64,000 bases of DNA from Streptomyces sp. NRRL F-6492 (GTDB lineage: Bacteria > Actinomycetota > Actinomycetes > Streptomycetales > Streptomycetaceae). The notes below the pieces were generated by a model. The model was given only the letters and a program-made list of their open reading frames with translations. It searched no databases and was not told the DNA's origin. The stretch is taken from contig NZ_LGEG01000057.1 in assembly GCF_001280125.1 (NCBI RefSeq), forward strand, positions 36,432 through 100,431. Reading direction: 5' to 3'. Positions 57,474 through 64,000 of this stretch are shown here, in pieces. Position 1 is the stretch's first letter. Every line of letters begins with the position of its first letter. A program made the position numbers and the translations under genes.

Positions 57474-58628
57474 ATGACGAGCCAGACCCACAGCGTTCCC
57501 ACCGCGGACCAGATCCGCCGCGCCCCGAAGGTGCTGCTCCACGACCACCTCGACGGCGGGCTGCGCCCCGGCACGATCGTCGAACTCGCCCGCGAGCAGG
57601 GCTACGAGAACCTCCCCGAGACCGAACCGGACAAGCTCGGCGCCTGGTTCCGGGAGGCCGCCGACTCCGGGTCCCTGGAGCGGTACCTGGAGACCTTCGC
57701 GCACACCTGCGCCGTCATGCAGACCCGGGAGGCCCTCTTCCGCGTCGCCGCCGAGTGCGCCGTCGACCTCGCCGAGGACGGCGTCGTGTACGCGGAGGTC
57801 CGCTACGCCCCCGAGCAGCACCTGGAGGGCGGCCTCACCCTCCAGGAGGTCGTGGAGGCCGTCAACGCGGGCTTCCGCGAGGGCGAGCGGCGGGCCAGGG
57901 CCGACGGCCACCGCATCCGGGTCGGCGCCCTGCTCACCGCCATGCGGCACGCCGCCCGCTCCCTGGAGATCGCCGAACTCGCCAACGCCCACCGCGACTC
58001 CGGCGTCGTCGGCTTCGACATCGCGGGCGCCGAGGCCGGCTACCCGCCCACCCGCCACCTCGACGCCTTCGAGTACCTCAAGCGGGAGAACAACCACTTC
58101 ACGATCCACGCCGGCGAGGCCTTCGGGCTGCCCTCCATCTGGCAGGCGCTCCAGTGGTGCGGCGCCGACCGACTCGGCCACGGCGTCCGGATCATCGACG
58201 ACATCGAGGTCGCCGAGGACGGCTCGGTGCGCCTCGGCCGCCTCGCCGCCTACGTCCGCGACAAGCGGATCCCGCTGGAGATGTGCCCCTCCTCCAACCT
58301 CCAGACCGGCGCCGCCGCCTCGATCGCCGAGCACCCCATCGGGCTGCTCCGCACCCTGCACTTCCGCGCCACGGTCAACACCGACAACCGCCTCATGAGC
58401 GGCACGAGCATGAGCCGGGAATTCGAGCTCCTGACCGAGGCGTTCGATTACACGCTCGACGACATGCAATGGTTTTCCGTCAATGCGATGAAGTCGGCGT
58501 TCATTCCTTTCGATGAACGACTCGCCATGATCAACGAGGTCATCAAGCCCGGGTACGCCGAGCTCCGGTCCGAATGGCTGTTCCAGCAGACCGCCGCGAC
58601 CAGCGGATCTTCCGGTACGGAGGACTGA
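57474..58628 (+). CDS. add: Adenosine deaminase
   Basis: 384 residues. A zinc-dependent TIM-barrel enzyme converting (deoxy)adenosine to (deoxy)inosine. Zinc-binding H-D-H-L-D-G-G is at the start of the barrel; the substrate loop is F-D-I-A-G-A-E-A-G, the catalytic region H-A-G-E-A-F-G, then R-L-G-H-G-V-R, and N-T-D-N-R near the C-terminus (the second Asp of the usual S/T-D-D is Asn). Length is standard. It belongs with the nucleoside uptake and salvage genes at 32956-39972 through a shared operator motif. Confidence 0.95.
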   Translation: MTSQTHSVPTADQIRRAPKVLLHDHLDGGLRPGTIVELAREQGYENLPETEPDKLGAWFREAADSGSLERYLETFAHTCAVMQTREALFRVAAECAVDLAEDGVVYAEVRYAPEQHLEGGLTLQEVVEAVNAGFREGERRARADGHRIRVGALLTAMRHAARSLEIAELANAHRDSGVVGFDIAGAEAGYPPTRHLDAFEYLKRENNHFTIHAGEAFGLPSIWQALQWCGADRLGHGVRIIDDIEVAEDGSVRLGRLAAYVRDKRIPLEMCPSSNLQTGAAASIAEHPIGLLRTLHFRATVNTDNRLMSGTSMSREFELLTEAFDYTLDDMQWFSVNAMKSAFIPFDERLAMINEVIKPGYAELRSEWLFQQTAATSGSSGTED

Positions 58629-58806
58629 GCGGCGGCTCCGGGAAGGAGCGGGGGCGGCCGGGCGGGCGCGACACCCGGCCGCTTTCCGGTGTTTGCGGAG
58701 GAGATCCCCGCTGGTTAGGTTGCAGAGCCGCTCTGCGTTCCCCATTCCCGGATTTCCCCGTACGGCTTTCCCGAAGCCCCCGGATTCCCCCAAGGAAGAT
58801 TCTCAG

Positions 58807-59184
58807 ATGAAGCAGTCCGCCAAGAAGCTCGGTGTCGCCGCCCTCGGTGCCGCTTTCGCCGCTGCCGCCGCCGGCACGGCCTCCGCCGCCCCGGTCGCGC
58901 CCGCCGCCCCCGACGCGCTCGGCCTGGTGACCCAGACCGTTCCGCTGGGCGACGGCCTCACCGAGCTCCCCAACGGTGCCGCCGAGTCCCTCGGTGCCGG
59001 GCAGGGCGCCCTCGGCCAGGGCCTGGAGCAGGGCGTGAAGACCCTCCCGGCCGCCGCCGGCCAGGCCACCCAGAACCTCCCGCTCGCCGCCACCGCCGGC
59101 GCCCTCGGCGGCACCCCGGTCGGCGGCCTCCTCGGCGGCCTGCCGCTGAACGGCCTCCCCCTGAACGGCCTGCCGCTCGGCTGA
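58807..59184 (+). CDS. Small secreted Ala/Gly/Leu-rich protein
   Basis: 125 residues from ATG 58807, with CAAGGAAG upstream. A signal peptide (K-K-L-G-V-A-A-L-G-A-A-F-A-A-A-A-A-G) ends A-S-A-A. The mature part is low in charge and rich in Ala, Gly, Leu and Pro, with repeated G-L-P-L-N and G-G-L-L-G-G-L units at the C-terminus. No cysteine is present, so it is not a chaplin or rodlin by simple criteria. Function is unknown. It ends at a strong bidirectional terminator. Confidence 0.75.
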   Translation: MKQSAKKLGVAALGAAFAAAAAGTASAAPVAPAAPDALGLVTQTVPLGDGLTELPNGAAESLGAGQGALGQGLEQGVKTLPAAAGQATQNLPLAATAGALGGTPVGGLLGGLPLNGLPLNGLPLG

Positions 59185-59210
59185 CCCGGCCCGTACGACT
59201 CCGTGCCCAC

Positions 59211-59259
59211 GCCGAAGGGGCGCGCACCCGGAACCTTCCCGGGTGCGCGCCCCTTCGGC
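59211..59259. terminator. Bidirectional terminator, 21-bp perfect stem
   Basis: Arms 59211-59231 (begins GCCGAAGGGGCGCGCACC) and 59239-59259 with a 7-base loop, between convergent genes. Confidence 0.88.
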
Positions 59260-59269
59260 GCGTCGGCGC

Positions 59270-59473
59270 CTACCAGGCCCCGGCCGCCGTCTTCCGCTCC
59301 GACGGCAGCAGCAGCCACAGCGCCAGGTACAGCAGGAACTGCGGGCCCGGCAGCAGGCAGGACGCCAGGAAGATCACGCGCATCGTCGTCGCGGAGGTGC
59401 CGAAGCGCCGGGCGAGCGCCGCGCACACCCCACCGATCACGCGTCCGTCACGGGGGCGGATGAGTGCGGCCAT
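59270..59473 (-). CDS. PspC-domain protein
   Basis: 67 residues, essentially one PspC domain: R-P-R-D-G-R-V-I-G-G-V-C-A-A-L-A-R-R-F-G, then one or two membrane helices (V-I-F-L-A-S-C-L-L and F-L-L-Y-L-A-L-W-L-L-L-P). PspC proteins occur in envelope-stress responses. In Streptomyces single-domain versions are common and their role is not established. It is convergent with the small secreted protein gene. Confidence 0.9.
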   Translation of the reverse strand: MAALIRPRDGRVIGGVCAALARRFGTSATTMRVIFLASCLLPGPQFLLYLALWLLLPSERKTAAGAW

Positions 59474-59563
59474 GGTGGGCTCCTTCGGAGTCGGTCCGGG
59501 AGCCGCTCCGTCGGGCTCCCGATGACTCCATACTGCCGCCGGAAAGGGAGACGAAGCGTCGGT

Positions 59564-60145
59564 CTACCGGGCGATCGGGACCCTGGAAATCGTCGGGGTC
59601 GCACCCTGAGAACCCTCGTTCCGCAGCAGGGCGGAACCCCGGCCGCGGCCGGTCCCTCCGGAGGACCCCGGACGGCCCGCCTCCGACCTGCGGCGCAGCC
59701 AGGTCCGCCCGGCCGGGACGAGCAGGAGGTGCGCGAGCGCCACGCCCGCCGTGTTCAGGAGCACCGAGTCCACGTCCACGACCTGCCCCGGCACCGCGGT
59801 CTGCAGCAGTTCCACCGCGAGCGACACCAGGGCCCCGGCGGCGACCGTCCGGACCAGGGAGGCCCAGCCGGGGACGTCGAGCCGGCCGTCGGCCATCGGG
59901 AGCAGCACCCCGAGCGGGGCGAGCAGCAGCAGGCCCTCGCCGATCAGCCGGGCCGCCTCGGCGGAGCCCAGCGCCAGATCGGCCCGCAGGCCGTCCAGGG
60001 GGATCGTGTTCGGCGCGGTCACCCAGGCCACGTCCCGTGGCCGCAGGCTGACCCAGGCGACGAGCAGCAGATGCGCGAGGAGGAGGAGGAACCCCGTCGC
60101 GCGGACGACCACGGCGGCACTGCCGCCCGAACCTTGACGCTGCAC
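59564..60145 (-). CDS. VanZ-like membrane protein
   Basis: 193 residues from GTG 60145, preceded by a G-rich ribosome site; a TTG at 60154 is an alternative. Four hydrophobic segments are present. VanZ motifs are seen in S-L-R-P, N-T-I-P-L-D, E-G-L-L-L-L-A-P-L-G-V-L-L-P and V-E-L-L-Q, followed by V-V-D-V-D-S-V-L-L-N-T-A-G. The C-terminal 45 residues are Gly/Arg/Ser-rich. VanZ proteins can lower susceptibility to glycopeptides, but the cellular role of chromosomal copies is unclear. Confidence 0.88.
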   Translation of the reverse strand: MQRQGSGGSAAVVVRATGFLLLLAHLLLVAWVSLRPRDVAWVTAPNTIPLDGLRADLALGSAEAARLIGEGLLLLAPLGVLLPMADGRLDVPGWASLVRTVAAGALVSLAVELLQTAVPGQVVDVDSVLLNTAGVALAHLLLVPAGRTWLRRRSEAGRPGSSGGTGRGRGSALLRNEGSQGATPTISRVPIAR

Positions 60146-60194
60146 GCCCCCCAAGACGTCCCCGGGAGCGACATCGGTTCCGCCGGGCGACGAC

Positions 60195-60848
60195 TCAGCC
60201 GGTCGGGGACCCCGGAACCGACCCCGAGGCCGAAGCCGAAGCCGAGGCCGTCGCGGTCGGCGGCGGGGCCGTCGGCGGGGCGGACTCCGGCCGCTCGCGC
60301 AGCTCCGTCGTACAGCGGTAGCGCTTCGGCGCGTACGGGCCCGGGCCGCCGAGCAGGACCGTGCGGTCGCTCGTGCCCGCCGAGCTCTCCGCGAAGGAGC
60401 AGACCAGCTGCGACAGCGCGACCGGCGCCAGGTCCTCCGGCTGCCGGCTCAGCCGCAGCGTGCCCGCCGGATCGTCCCGGTGCCCGCCGCCCACCGTCAG
60501 CGGACCGCGCACCGCGGTCGTGAACCCGGCCCGCCGCTCGCTCTCCGAGGGCACCGCGAGCAACTGCGTGAGCAGCAGCCGGGCCGTCCGCACCGGATCG
60601 GCGTCCGCCTTCCCCTCCGGCAGCGGCGACCGGCGCTCCACCGTCTCCAGCTGCGAGCCGCAGACCAGGAACACCCGGACCGGCACGCCCGTGGTCCCCG
60701 TCGTCCCGTCCTCGGCCGTGCTGCACGGCACCCGGGACGGGGCCGCGCCCGCGTCCACCGGGACCGACGTCGTCCTGATCCCGCAGCCGGCGACCAGGGC
60801 GGCCAGCACGACCGCGCCGGCCGTACGCCCGTAGGTGCGGCGCCTCAC
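60195..60848 (-). CDS. afsQ3: Lipoprotein of the afsQ operon
   Basis: 217 residues from GTG 60848, overlapping the afsQ2 stop by 4 bp. A short signal peptide ends in lipobox L-V-A-G-C. The mature domain has P-V-R-V-F-L-V-C-G-S-Q-L, V-R-T-A-R-L-L-L-T-Q-L-L and further Cys, a pattern like GerMN-type lipoproteins. The C-terminus is a Pro/Ala/Ser-rich tail. By position it corresponds to the lipoprotein gene downstream of afsQ2 in S. coelicolor. It may sense or modulate the signal for the two-component system. Confidence 0.85.
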   Translation of the reverse strand: MRRRTYGRTAGAVVLAALVAGCGIRTTSVPVDAGAAPSRVPCSTAEDGTTGTTGVPVRVFLVCGSQLETVERRSPLPEGKADADPVRTARLLLTQLLAVPSESERRAGFTTAVRGPLTVGGGHRDDPAGTLRLSRQPEDLAPVALSQLVCSFAESSAGTSDRTVLLGGPGPYAPKRYRCTTELRERPESAPPTAPPPTATASASASASGSVPGSPTG

Positions 60849-62374
60849 GCTTCCTCCACCTCGCCCCGGCCGCTGCGGGTCCTGACCTCGCTCGTGATCC
60901 CGGAGGCGTCCAGCGGCAGCCGCAGCACGAACACCGCGCCGTCCACCTCCCCGTCCTCGCCCACCGAGTTCGACGCCGTGATCGAACCGCCGTGGATCAG
61001 GGCGTTCTCCATGGCGATCGACAGTCCGAGACCGCTGCCCTCGGACCGCGGCCGGGACGCGCTGGCCTTGTAGAAGCGGTCGAAGACGTGCGGCAGCACC
61101 TCCTCGGGGATGCCGGGGCCGTGGTCGCGGACCGCGATGACCAGCTCCCCGTCCTCCGTGCGCACCGACACCCGCACCGGCGAACCGCCGTGCTTGAGCG
61201 CGTTCCCGATCAGGTTCGCCAGGATCACGTCGAGCCGGCGCGGATCGAGCGGCACCACGATCCCGCGCTCGGCGTCGAGGTCCACCGCGTCCAGCCACGC
61301 GCGCGCGTCCACGCACGCGGTGATCTGGTCGGCGATGTCCACCTCGTCGAGGACCAGCCGGGCGGTGCCCGCGTCGAAGCGGGTCACCTCCATCAGGTTC
61401 TCCACCAGGTCGTTCAGCCGCCGGGTCTCGCTCACCACGAGCGCCACCGCCGGCGCGATCATCGGGTCCAGGGAGTCCTGCTCGTCCTCCAGGACCTCCG
61501 TGACGGCCGTCAGGGCGGTCAGCGGGGTCCGCAGCTCGTGCGACATGTCGGCCACGAAGCGCCGGCTGGACTCCTCCCGCGCGCTCATGTCCGCGACCTT
61601 CTTCTGCAGCGACTCGGCCGCGCCGTTGAACGTACGGGACAGGTCGGCCAGTTCGTCCGCGCCGGTCACCCGCAGCCGGATGTCCAGCTTGCCCTCGCCA
61701 AGCTGCCGGGCGGCCTCCCCGAGCCGGTGCACCGGACGCAGCACGGTCGTCGCCGCGACCTGCGCGAGCAGCACCGAACCGGCCACCGAGAGCGCGGTGG
61801 CGATCCCGAGCGACCAGGCCAGCGAGTTCAGGTCGGCCCTCTCCGCCGCCAGCGACTTGAACATGTAGCCGGCCGGGCCGCCGCCGTCGATCCGCGTCCC
61901 GCCCACCAGGTACGGCGTCCCGTTGCGCTCCGTACGCTGCCAGAACAGGTGGTACGGATACGGGTTGGCGTCCGTCACCGGCCGCCGGGTGTCCACGGCG
62001 TCCCGCAGCGGGCGCGGCACGTCGGCCAGGGTGAAGTCGTCCGGGTCCGAGGCGCCCACGATCGGCTTGCCCTCGTCCCGCTCGCCGAGCAGCAGCACCT
62101 GGTAGCCCGCGCTGCCGCTCGCCATCTGCTCGGCGGTCCGCCGCAGGTCGTCCTGGCCGGGCCGCAGCGGCAGCGTCGCCACCCGGTTCTGCATCTCCTG
62201 CCGGAAGTCGTTGAGCGCCCCGTCCTGGGTGCGGGTGAGCACCGCCTCGCGGTTGAGCCAGTACGCGATGCCGGAGGCGGCGACGGCCGCGGTGAGCGCG
62301 ACCAGGGCGAAGACGACGACGAGCCGCAGGCGCAGGCTGGAGAGGCGCAGCCGCGCGAGGATCCCTCTGCTCAC
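60845..62374 (-). CDS. afsQ2: Sensor histidine kinase AfsQ2
   Basis: 509 residues from GTG 62374, overlapping afsQ1 by 4 bp. Membrane helix 1 is at about residues 14-34 and helix 2 at about 185-205, enclosing an extracellular sensor of about 150 residues. A HAMP domain follows, then HisKA with F-V-A-D-M-S-H-E-L-R-T-P (phospho-His) and an HATPase with N-L-I-G-N-A-L-K-H, D-H-G-P-G-I-P and G-S-G-L-G-L-S-I. In S. coelicolor AfsQ1/Q2 responds to nitrogen conditions (glutamate) and affects antibiotic production. Confidence 0.93.
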   Translation of the reverse strand: MSRGILARLRLSSLRLRLVVVFALVALTAAVAASGIAYWLNREAVLTRTQDGALNDFRQEMQNRVATLPLRPGQDDLRRTAEQMASGSAGYQVLLLGERDEGKPIVGASDPDDFTLADVPRPLRDAVDTRRPVTDANPYPYHLFWQRTERNGTPYLVGGTRIDGGGPAGYMFKSLAAERADLNSLAWSLGIATALSVAGSVLLAQVAATTVLRPVHRLGEAARQLGEGKLDIRLRVTGADELADLSRTFNGAAESLQKKVADMSAREESSRRFVADMSHELRTPLTALTAVTEVLEDEQDSLDPMIAPAVALVVSETRRLNDLVENLMEVTRFDAGTARLVLDEVDIADQITACVDARAWLDAVDLDAERGIVVPLDPRRLDVILANLIGNALKHGGSPVRVSVRTEDGELVIAVRDHGPGIPEEVLPHVFDRFYKASASRPRSEGSGLGLSIAMENALIHGGSITASNSVGEDGEVDGAVFVLRLPLDASGITSEVRTRSGRGEVEEA

Positions 62375-63048
62375 GCAGGGACGTCCAGCCGGTAGCCGAC
62401 GCCGCGCACGGTGCGGATGAGGGTCGGCGAGGACGGCACGTCCTCCACCTTGGCGCGCAGCCGCTGCACGCAGGCGTCGACGAGCCGCGAGTCGCCCAGG
62501 TAGTCGTGCTCCCACACGAGCCGCAGCAACTGCTGCCGGGACAGCGCCTGTCCGGGCCGCCGGCTCAGCTCCAGGAGCAGCCGCAGCTCGGTCGGGGTCA
62601 GCTGGAGGTCCTCGCCGTTCTTGGTGACCGTCATCGCCGACCGGTCGATCACGAGCGAGCCGTACGTCGCCGAGTCCGTCGACTCCCGCTCCCCGCGCCG
62701 CAGTACGGCCCGGATGCGGGCGTCCAGGACCCGGCCCTGCACGGGCTTGACGACGTAGTCGTCGGCCCCGGACTCCAGGCCCACGACCACGTCGATGTCG
62801 TCGCTGCGCGCGGTCAGCAGGATGATCGGCAGCTGATCGGTCCGGCGGATCCGCCGACAGACCTCGAAGCCGTCGATGCCGGGCAGCATGACGTCGAGCA
62901 CGACCAGGTCCGGCCGCTGCTCGCGCAGCAGCTGGAGGCCGTCCTCGCCCGTGGCGGCGGTGGCCACCCGGTGACCCTGCCGGGACAGGGACAGCTCAAG
63001 GGCCGTACGGATGGCGTCGTCGTCCTCGATCAGCAACAGAAAAGGCAC
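62371..63048 (-). CDS. afsQ1: Response regulator AfsQ1 (OmpR family)
   Basis: 225 residues from GTG 63048, the length of the S. coelicolor protein. The receiver domain has acidic pocket E-D-D-D, phospho-acceptor D52 in V-V-L-D-V-M-L-P-G, T-A-R and K in D-Y-V-V-K-P. A winged-helix Trans_reg_C domain (about 130-222) shows L-T-P-T-E-L-R-L-L-L-E-L and V-R-G-V-G-Y-R-L. Starting further upstream would extend past the conserved N-terminus. It is divergent from sigQ with an AfsQ1 consensus site between the two genes. Confidence 0.96.
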   Translation of the reverse strand: MPFLLLIEDDDAIRTALELSLSRQGHRVATAATGEDGLQLLREQRPDLVVLDVMLPGIDGFEVCRRIRRTDQLPIILLTARSDDIDVVVGLESGADDYVVKPVQGRVLDARIRAVLRRGERESTDSATYGSLVIDRSAMTVTKNGEDLQLTPTELRLLLELSRRPGQALSRQQLLRLVWEHDYLGDSRLVDACVQRLRAKVEDVPSSPTLIRTVRGVGYRLDVPA

Positions 63049-63116
63049 GGCAGCATTCTGTCTCATTCGGCCGTCCGAGTTCGACCGCCAGGGACCACGC
63101 TTCCGCGACGGCCCCT

Positions 63117-63132
63117 GTGACACGCCTGTGAC
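63117..63132. promoter_or_regulatory. AfsQ1 binding site between afsQ1 and sigQ
   Basis: GTGAC-N6-GTGAC matches the published AfsQ1 consensus GTnAC-n6-GTnAC. It is 68 bp from the afsQ1 start and 85 bp from the sigQ start, as expected for control of both genes. Confidence 0.85.
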
Positions 63133-63217
63133 AGTCGGCGGACAACGCCATGAAGTCCCGGCGGCAAGCTTCTTGGCACACGGACCGAAACACACTCCAG
63201 CCGACGGGGGGCGCGAG

Positions 63218-63964
63218 ATGAACGCACTGCACAGCACCAGCTCAAGCGCAGTTGTCACGCGTCTCCACGACGTCGTGCGGAGCACGGAGAAGTCCGGCGC
63301 GGCAACCGGGGGTACCTCCCTGCTCGGGGGAGGACGGGGGTGCGTTCGCGGCGTCGGACGTCAGCGCAAGGCGCCGCACATGGTGGCCGTCGCTGACGGG
63401 GGAGCGGTGTACGGGGAGGCCACGGGGGAACGCCCCGGTTGTTCGGAGGCCGAGTTCACGGCCTACGTCCAGGAGCGTCGGGCCTCCCTGTACGCCACCG
63501 CCTACCACCTCACCGGTGACCGTTTCGAGGCCGAGGACCTGCTCCAGAGCGCGCTGTTCTCCACGTACCGCGCCTGGGACCGGATCAGCGACAAGGCCGC
63601 GGTCGGCGGGTACCTCCGCCGCACCATGACCAATCTGCACATCAGCGCCTGGCGCCGCCGCAAGCTCAACGAGTACCCCACCGAGGAGCTGCCGGAGACG
63701 GTCGGCGAGACGGACGCGATGCGGGGCACGGAGCTGCGCGCGGTCCTGTGGCAGGCGCTGGCCCGGCTGCCCGAGCTCCAGCGCACGATGCTGGTGCTGC
63801 GGTACTACGAGGGCCGGACCGATCCGGAGATCGCGGAGATCCTGGACATCAGTGTCGGCACGGTGAAGTCGAGCATCTGGCGCTCGCTGCGGCGACTGCG
63901 CGAGGACGAGGTGCTGAGCTTCGGCCGTGACGAGGAGGAGTCCTTCGGCGAGCTGGTGGCCTGA
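63218..63964 (+). CDS. sigQ: Sigma factor SigQ (SigE-type ECF family)
   Basis: 248 residues from ATG 63218. An N-terminal extension of about 80 residues precedes region 2 (F-T-A-Y-V-Q-E-R-R-A-S-L-Y-A-T-A-Y-H-L-T-G-D-R-F-E-A-E-D-L-L-Q) and region 4 (L-A-R-L-P-E-L-Q-R-T-M-L-V-L-R-Y-Y-E, D-I-S-V-G-T-V-K-S-S-I-W-R-S-L). The family is the Streptomyces SigE-type group (TIGR02983). In S. coelicolor sigQ is activated by AfsQ1 and affects antibiotic production. It is divergent from afsQ1. A later internal start is possible because the extension is poorly conserved. Confidence 0.93.
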   Translation: MNALHSTSSSAVVTRLHDVVRSTEKSGAATGGTSLLGGGRGCVRGVGRQRKAPHMVAVADGGAVYGEATGERPGCSEAEFTAYVQERRASLYATAYHLTGDRFEAEDLLQSALFSTYRAWDRISDKAAVGGYLRRTMTNLHISAWRRRKLNEYPTEELPETVGETDAMRGTELRAVLWQALARLPELQRTMLVLRYYEGRTDPEIAEILDISVGTVKSSIWRSLRRLREDEVLSFGRDEEESFGELVA

Positions 63965-64000
63965 AGGTCGGGGGGAAACGGGGGAAGGCAGGGGGGGAAG

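Overview
The window is a stretch of Streptomyces chromosome. It has very high GC with GC-rich third codon positions, GTG and TTG starts, leaderless-type promoters, an ATPase/XRE/DUF397 module, and the afsQ1-afsQ2-sigQ locus. From memory, gene order follows the S. coelicolor core segment of about SCO4847 (D-Ala-D-Ala carboxypeptidase) to SCO4908 (sigQ). Sequence differences and inserted accessory DNA show it is another species, which I cannot name.

Layout. (a) 1-1914: partial D-Ala-D-Ala carboxypeptidase, then a scar of an integrated element: a 5' fragment of the small membrane-protein gene used as attB by phage phiBT1, the N-terminus of a phiBT1-type serine integrase lacking its catalytic serine, and a transposase tail. 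An intact copy of the attB gene follows on the other strand. (b) 2155-10307: metallophosphoesterase, orphan family-5 solute-binding protein, membrane protein/DCC protein/TetR operon with twin operators, alpha/beta hydrolase, and an MFS/MarR divergent pair with twin operators. (c) 10410-13812: succinate dehydrogenase, transcribed sdhC-D-A-B. (d) 14005-23869: OHCU decarboxylase, lipoprotein hexosaminidase, DUF4328 protein, Clp_N-type HTH protein, ECF sigma factor with a membrane partner, L,D-transpeptidase, LysE-type exporter, MerR regulator. (e) 23994-31235: nonulosonate (Kdn or sialic-acid-like) cell-wall polymer genes. (f) 31386-41678: M20 amidohydrolase, nucleoside ABC transporter with cdd and deoA, Uma2 protein, HAD hydrolase, STAS protein. 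(g) 41678-52376: accessory island. A class I lanthipeptide cluster (precursor, LanB, LanC, isoaspartate-type methyltransferase) and a regulatory module lie between two remnants of the same IS4-type element; the second remnant carries an IS5-family insertion with a passenger gene. (h) 52373-63964: ECF sigma factor with SnoaL domain, second L,D-transpeptidase, MFS/LysR pair, hydrolase-like protein, adenosine deaminase, small secreted protein, PspC and VanZ proteins, then afsQ3-afsQ2-afsQ1 divergent from sigQ.

How the genes work together. The BMP lipoprotein, ABC ATPase and two permeases import nucleosides; cytidine deaminase, thymidine phosphorylase and adenosine deaminase salvage them. Four promoter regions of this set share a 12-bp palindrome close to CTACGCGCGTAG, which points to one regulator encoded elsewhere. 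In the lanthipeptide island the precursor carries a WDLD form of the FxLD leader motif and an Asp-Gly in a four-cysteine core, which fits the co-encoded methyltransferase. No transporter or leader protease for it is present here. In the wall-polymer cluster a nonulosonate synthase, a fused CMP-transferase/HAD phosphatase and four transferase-like proteins form one functional group.

No rRNA, tRNA or CRISPR array was recognised. All family assignments come from reading motifs; no database search was run.
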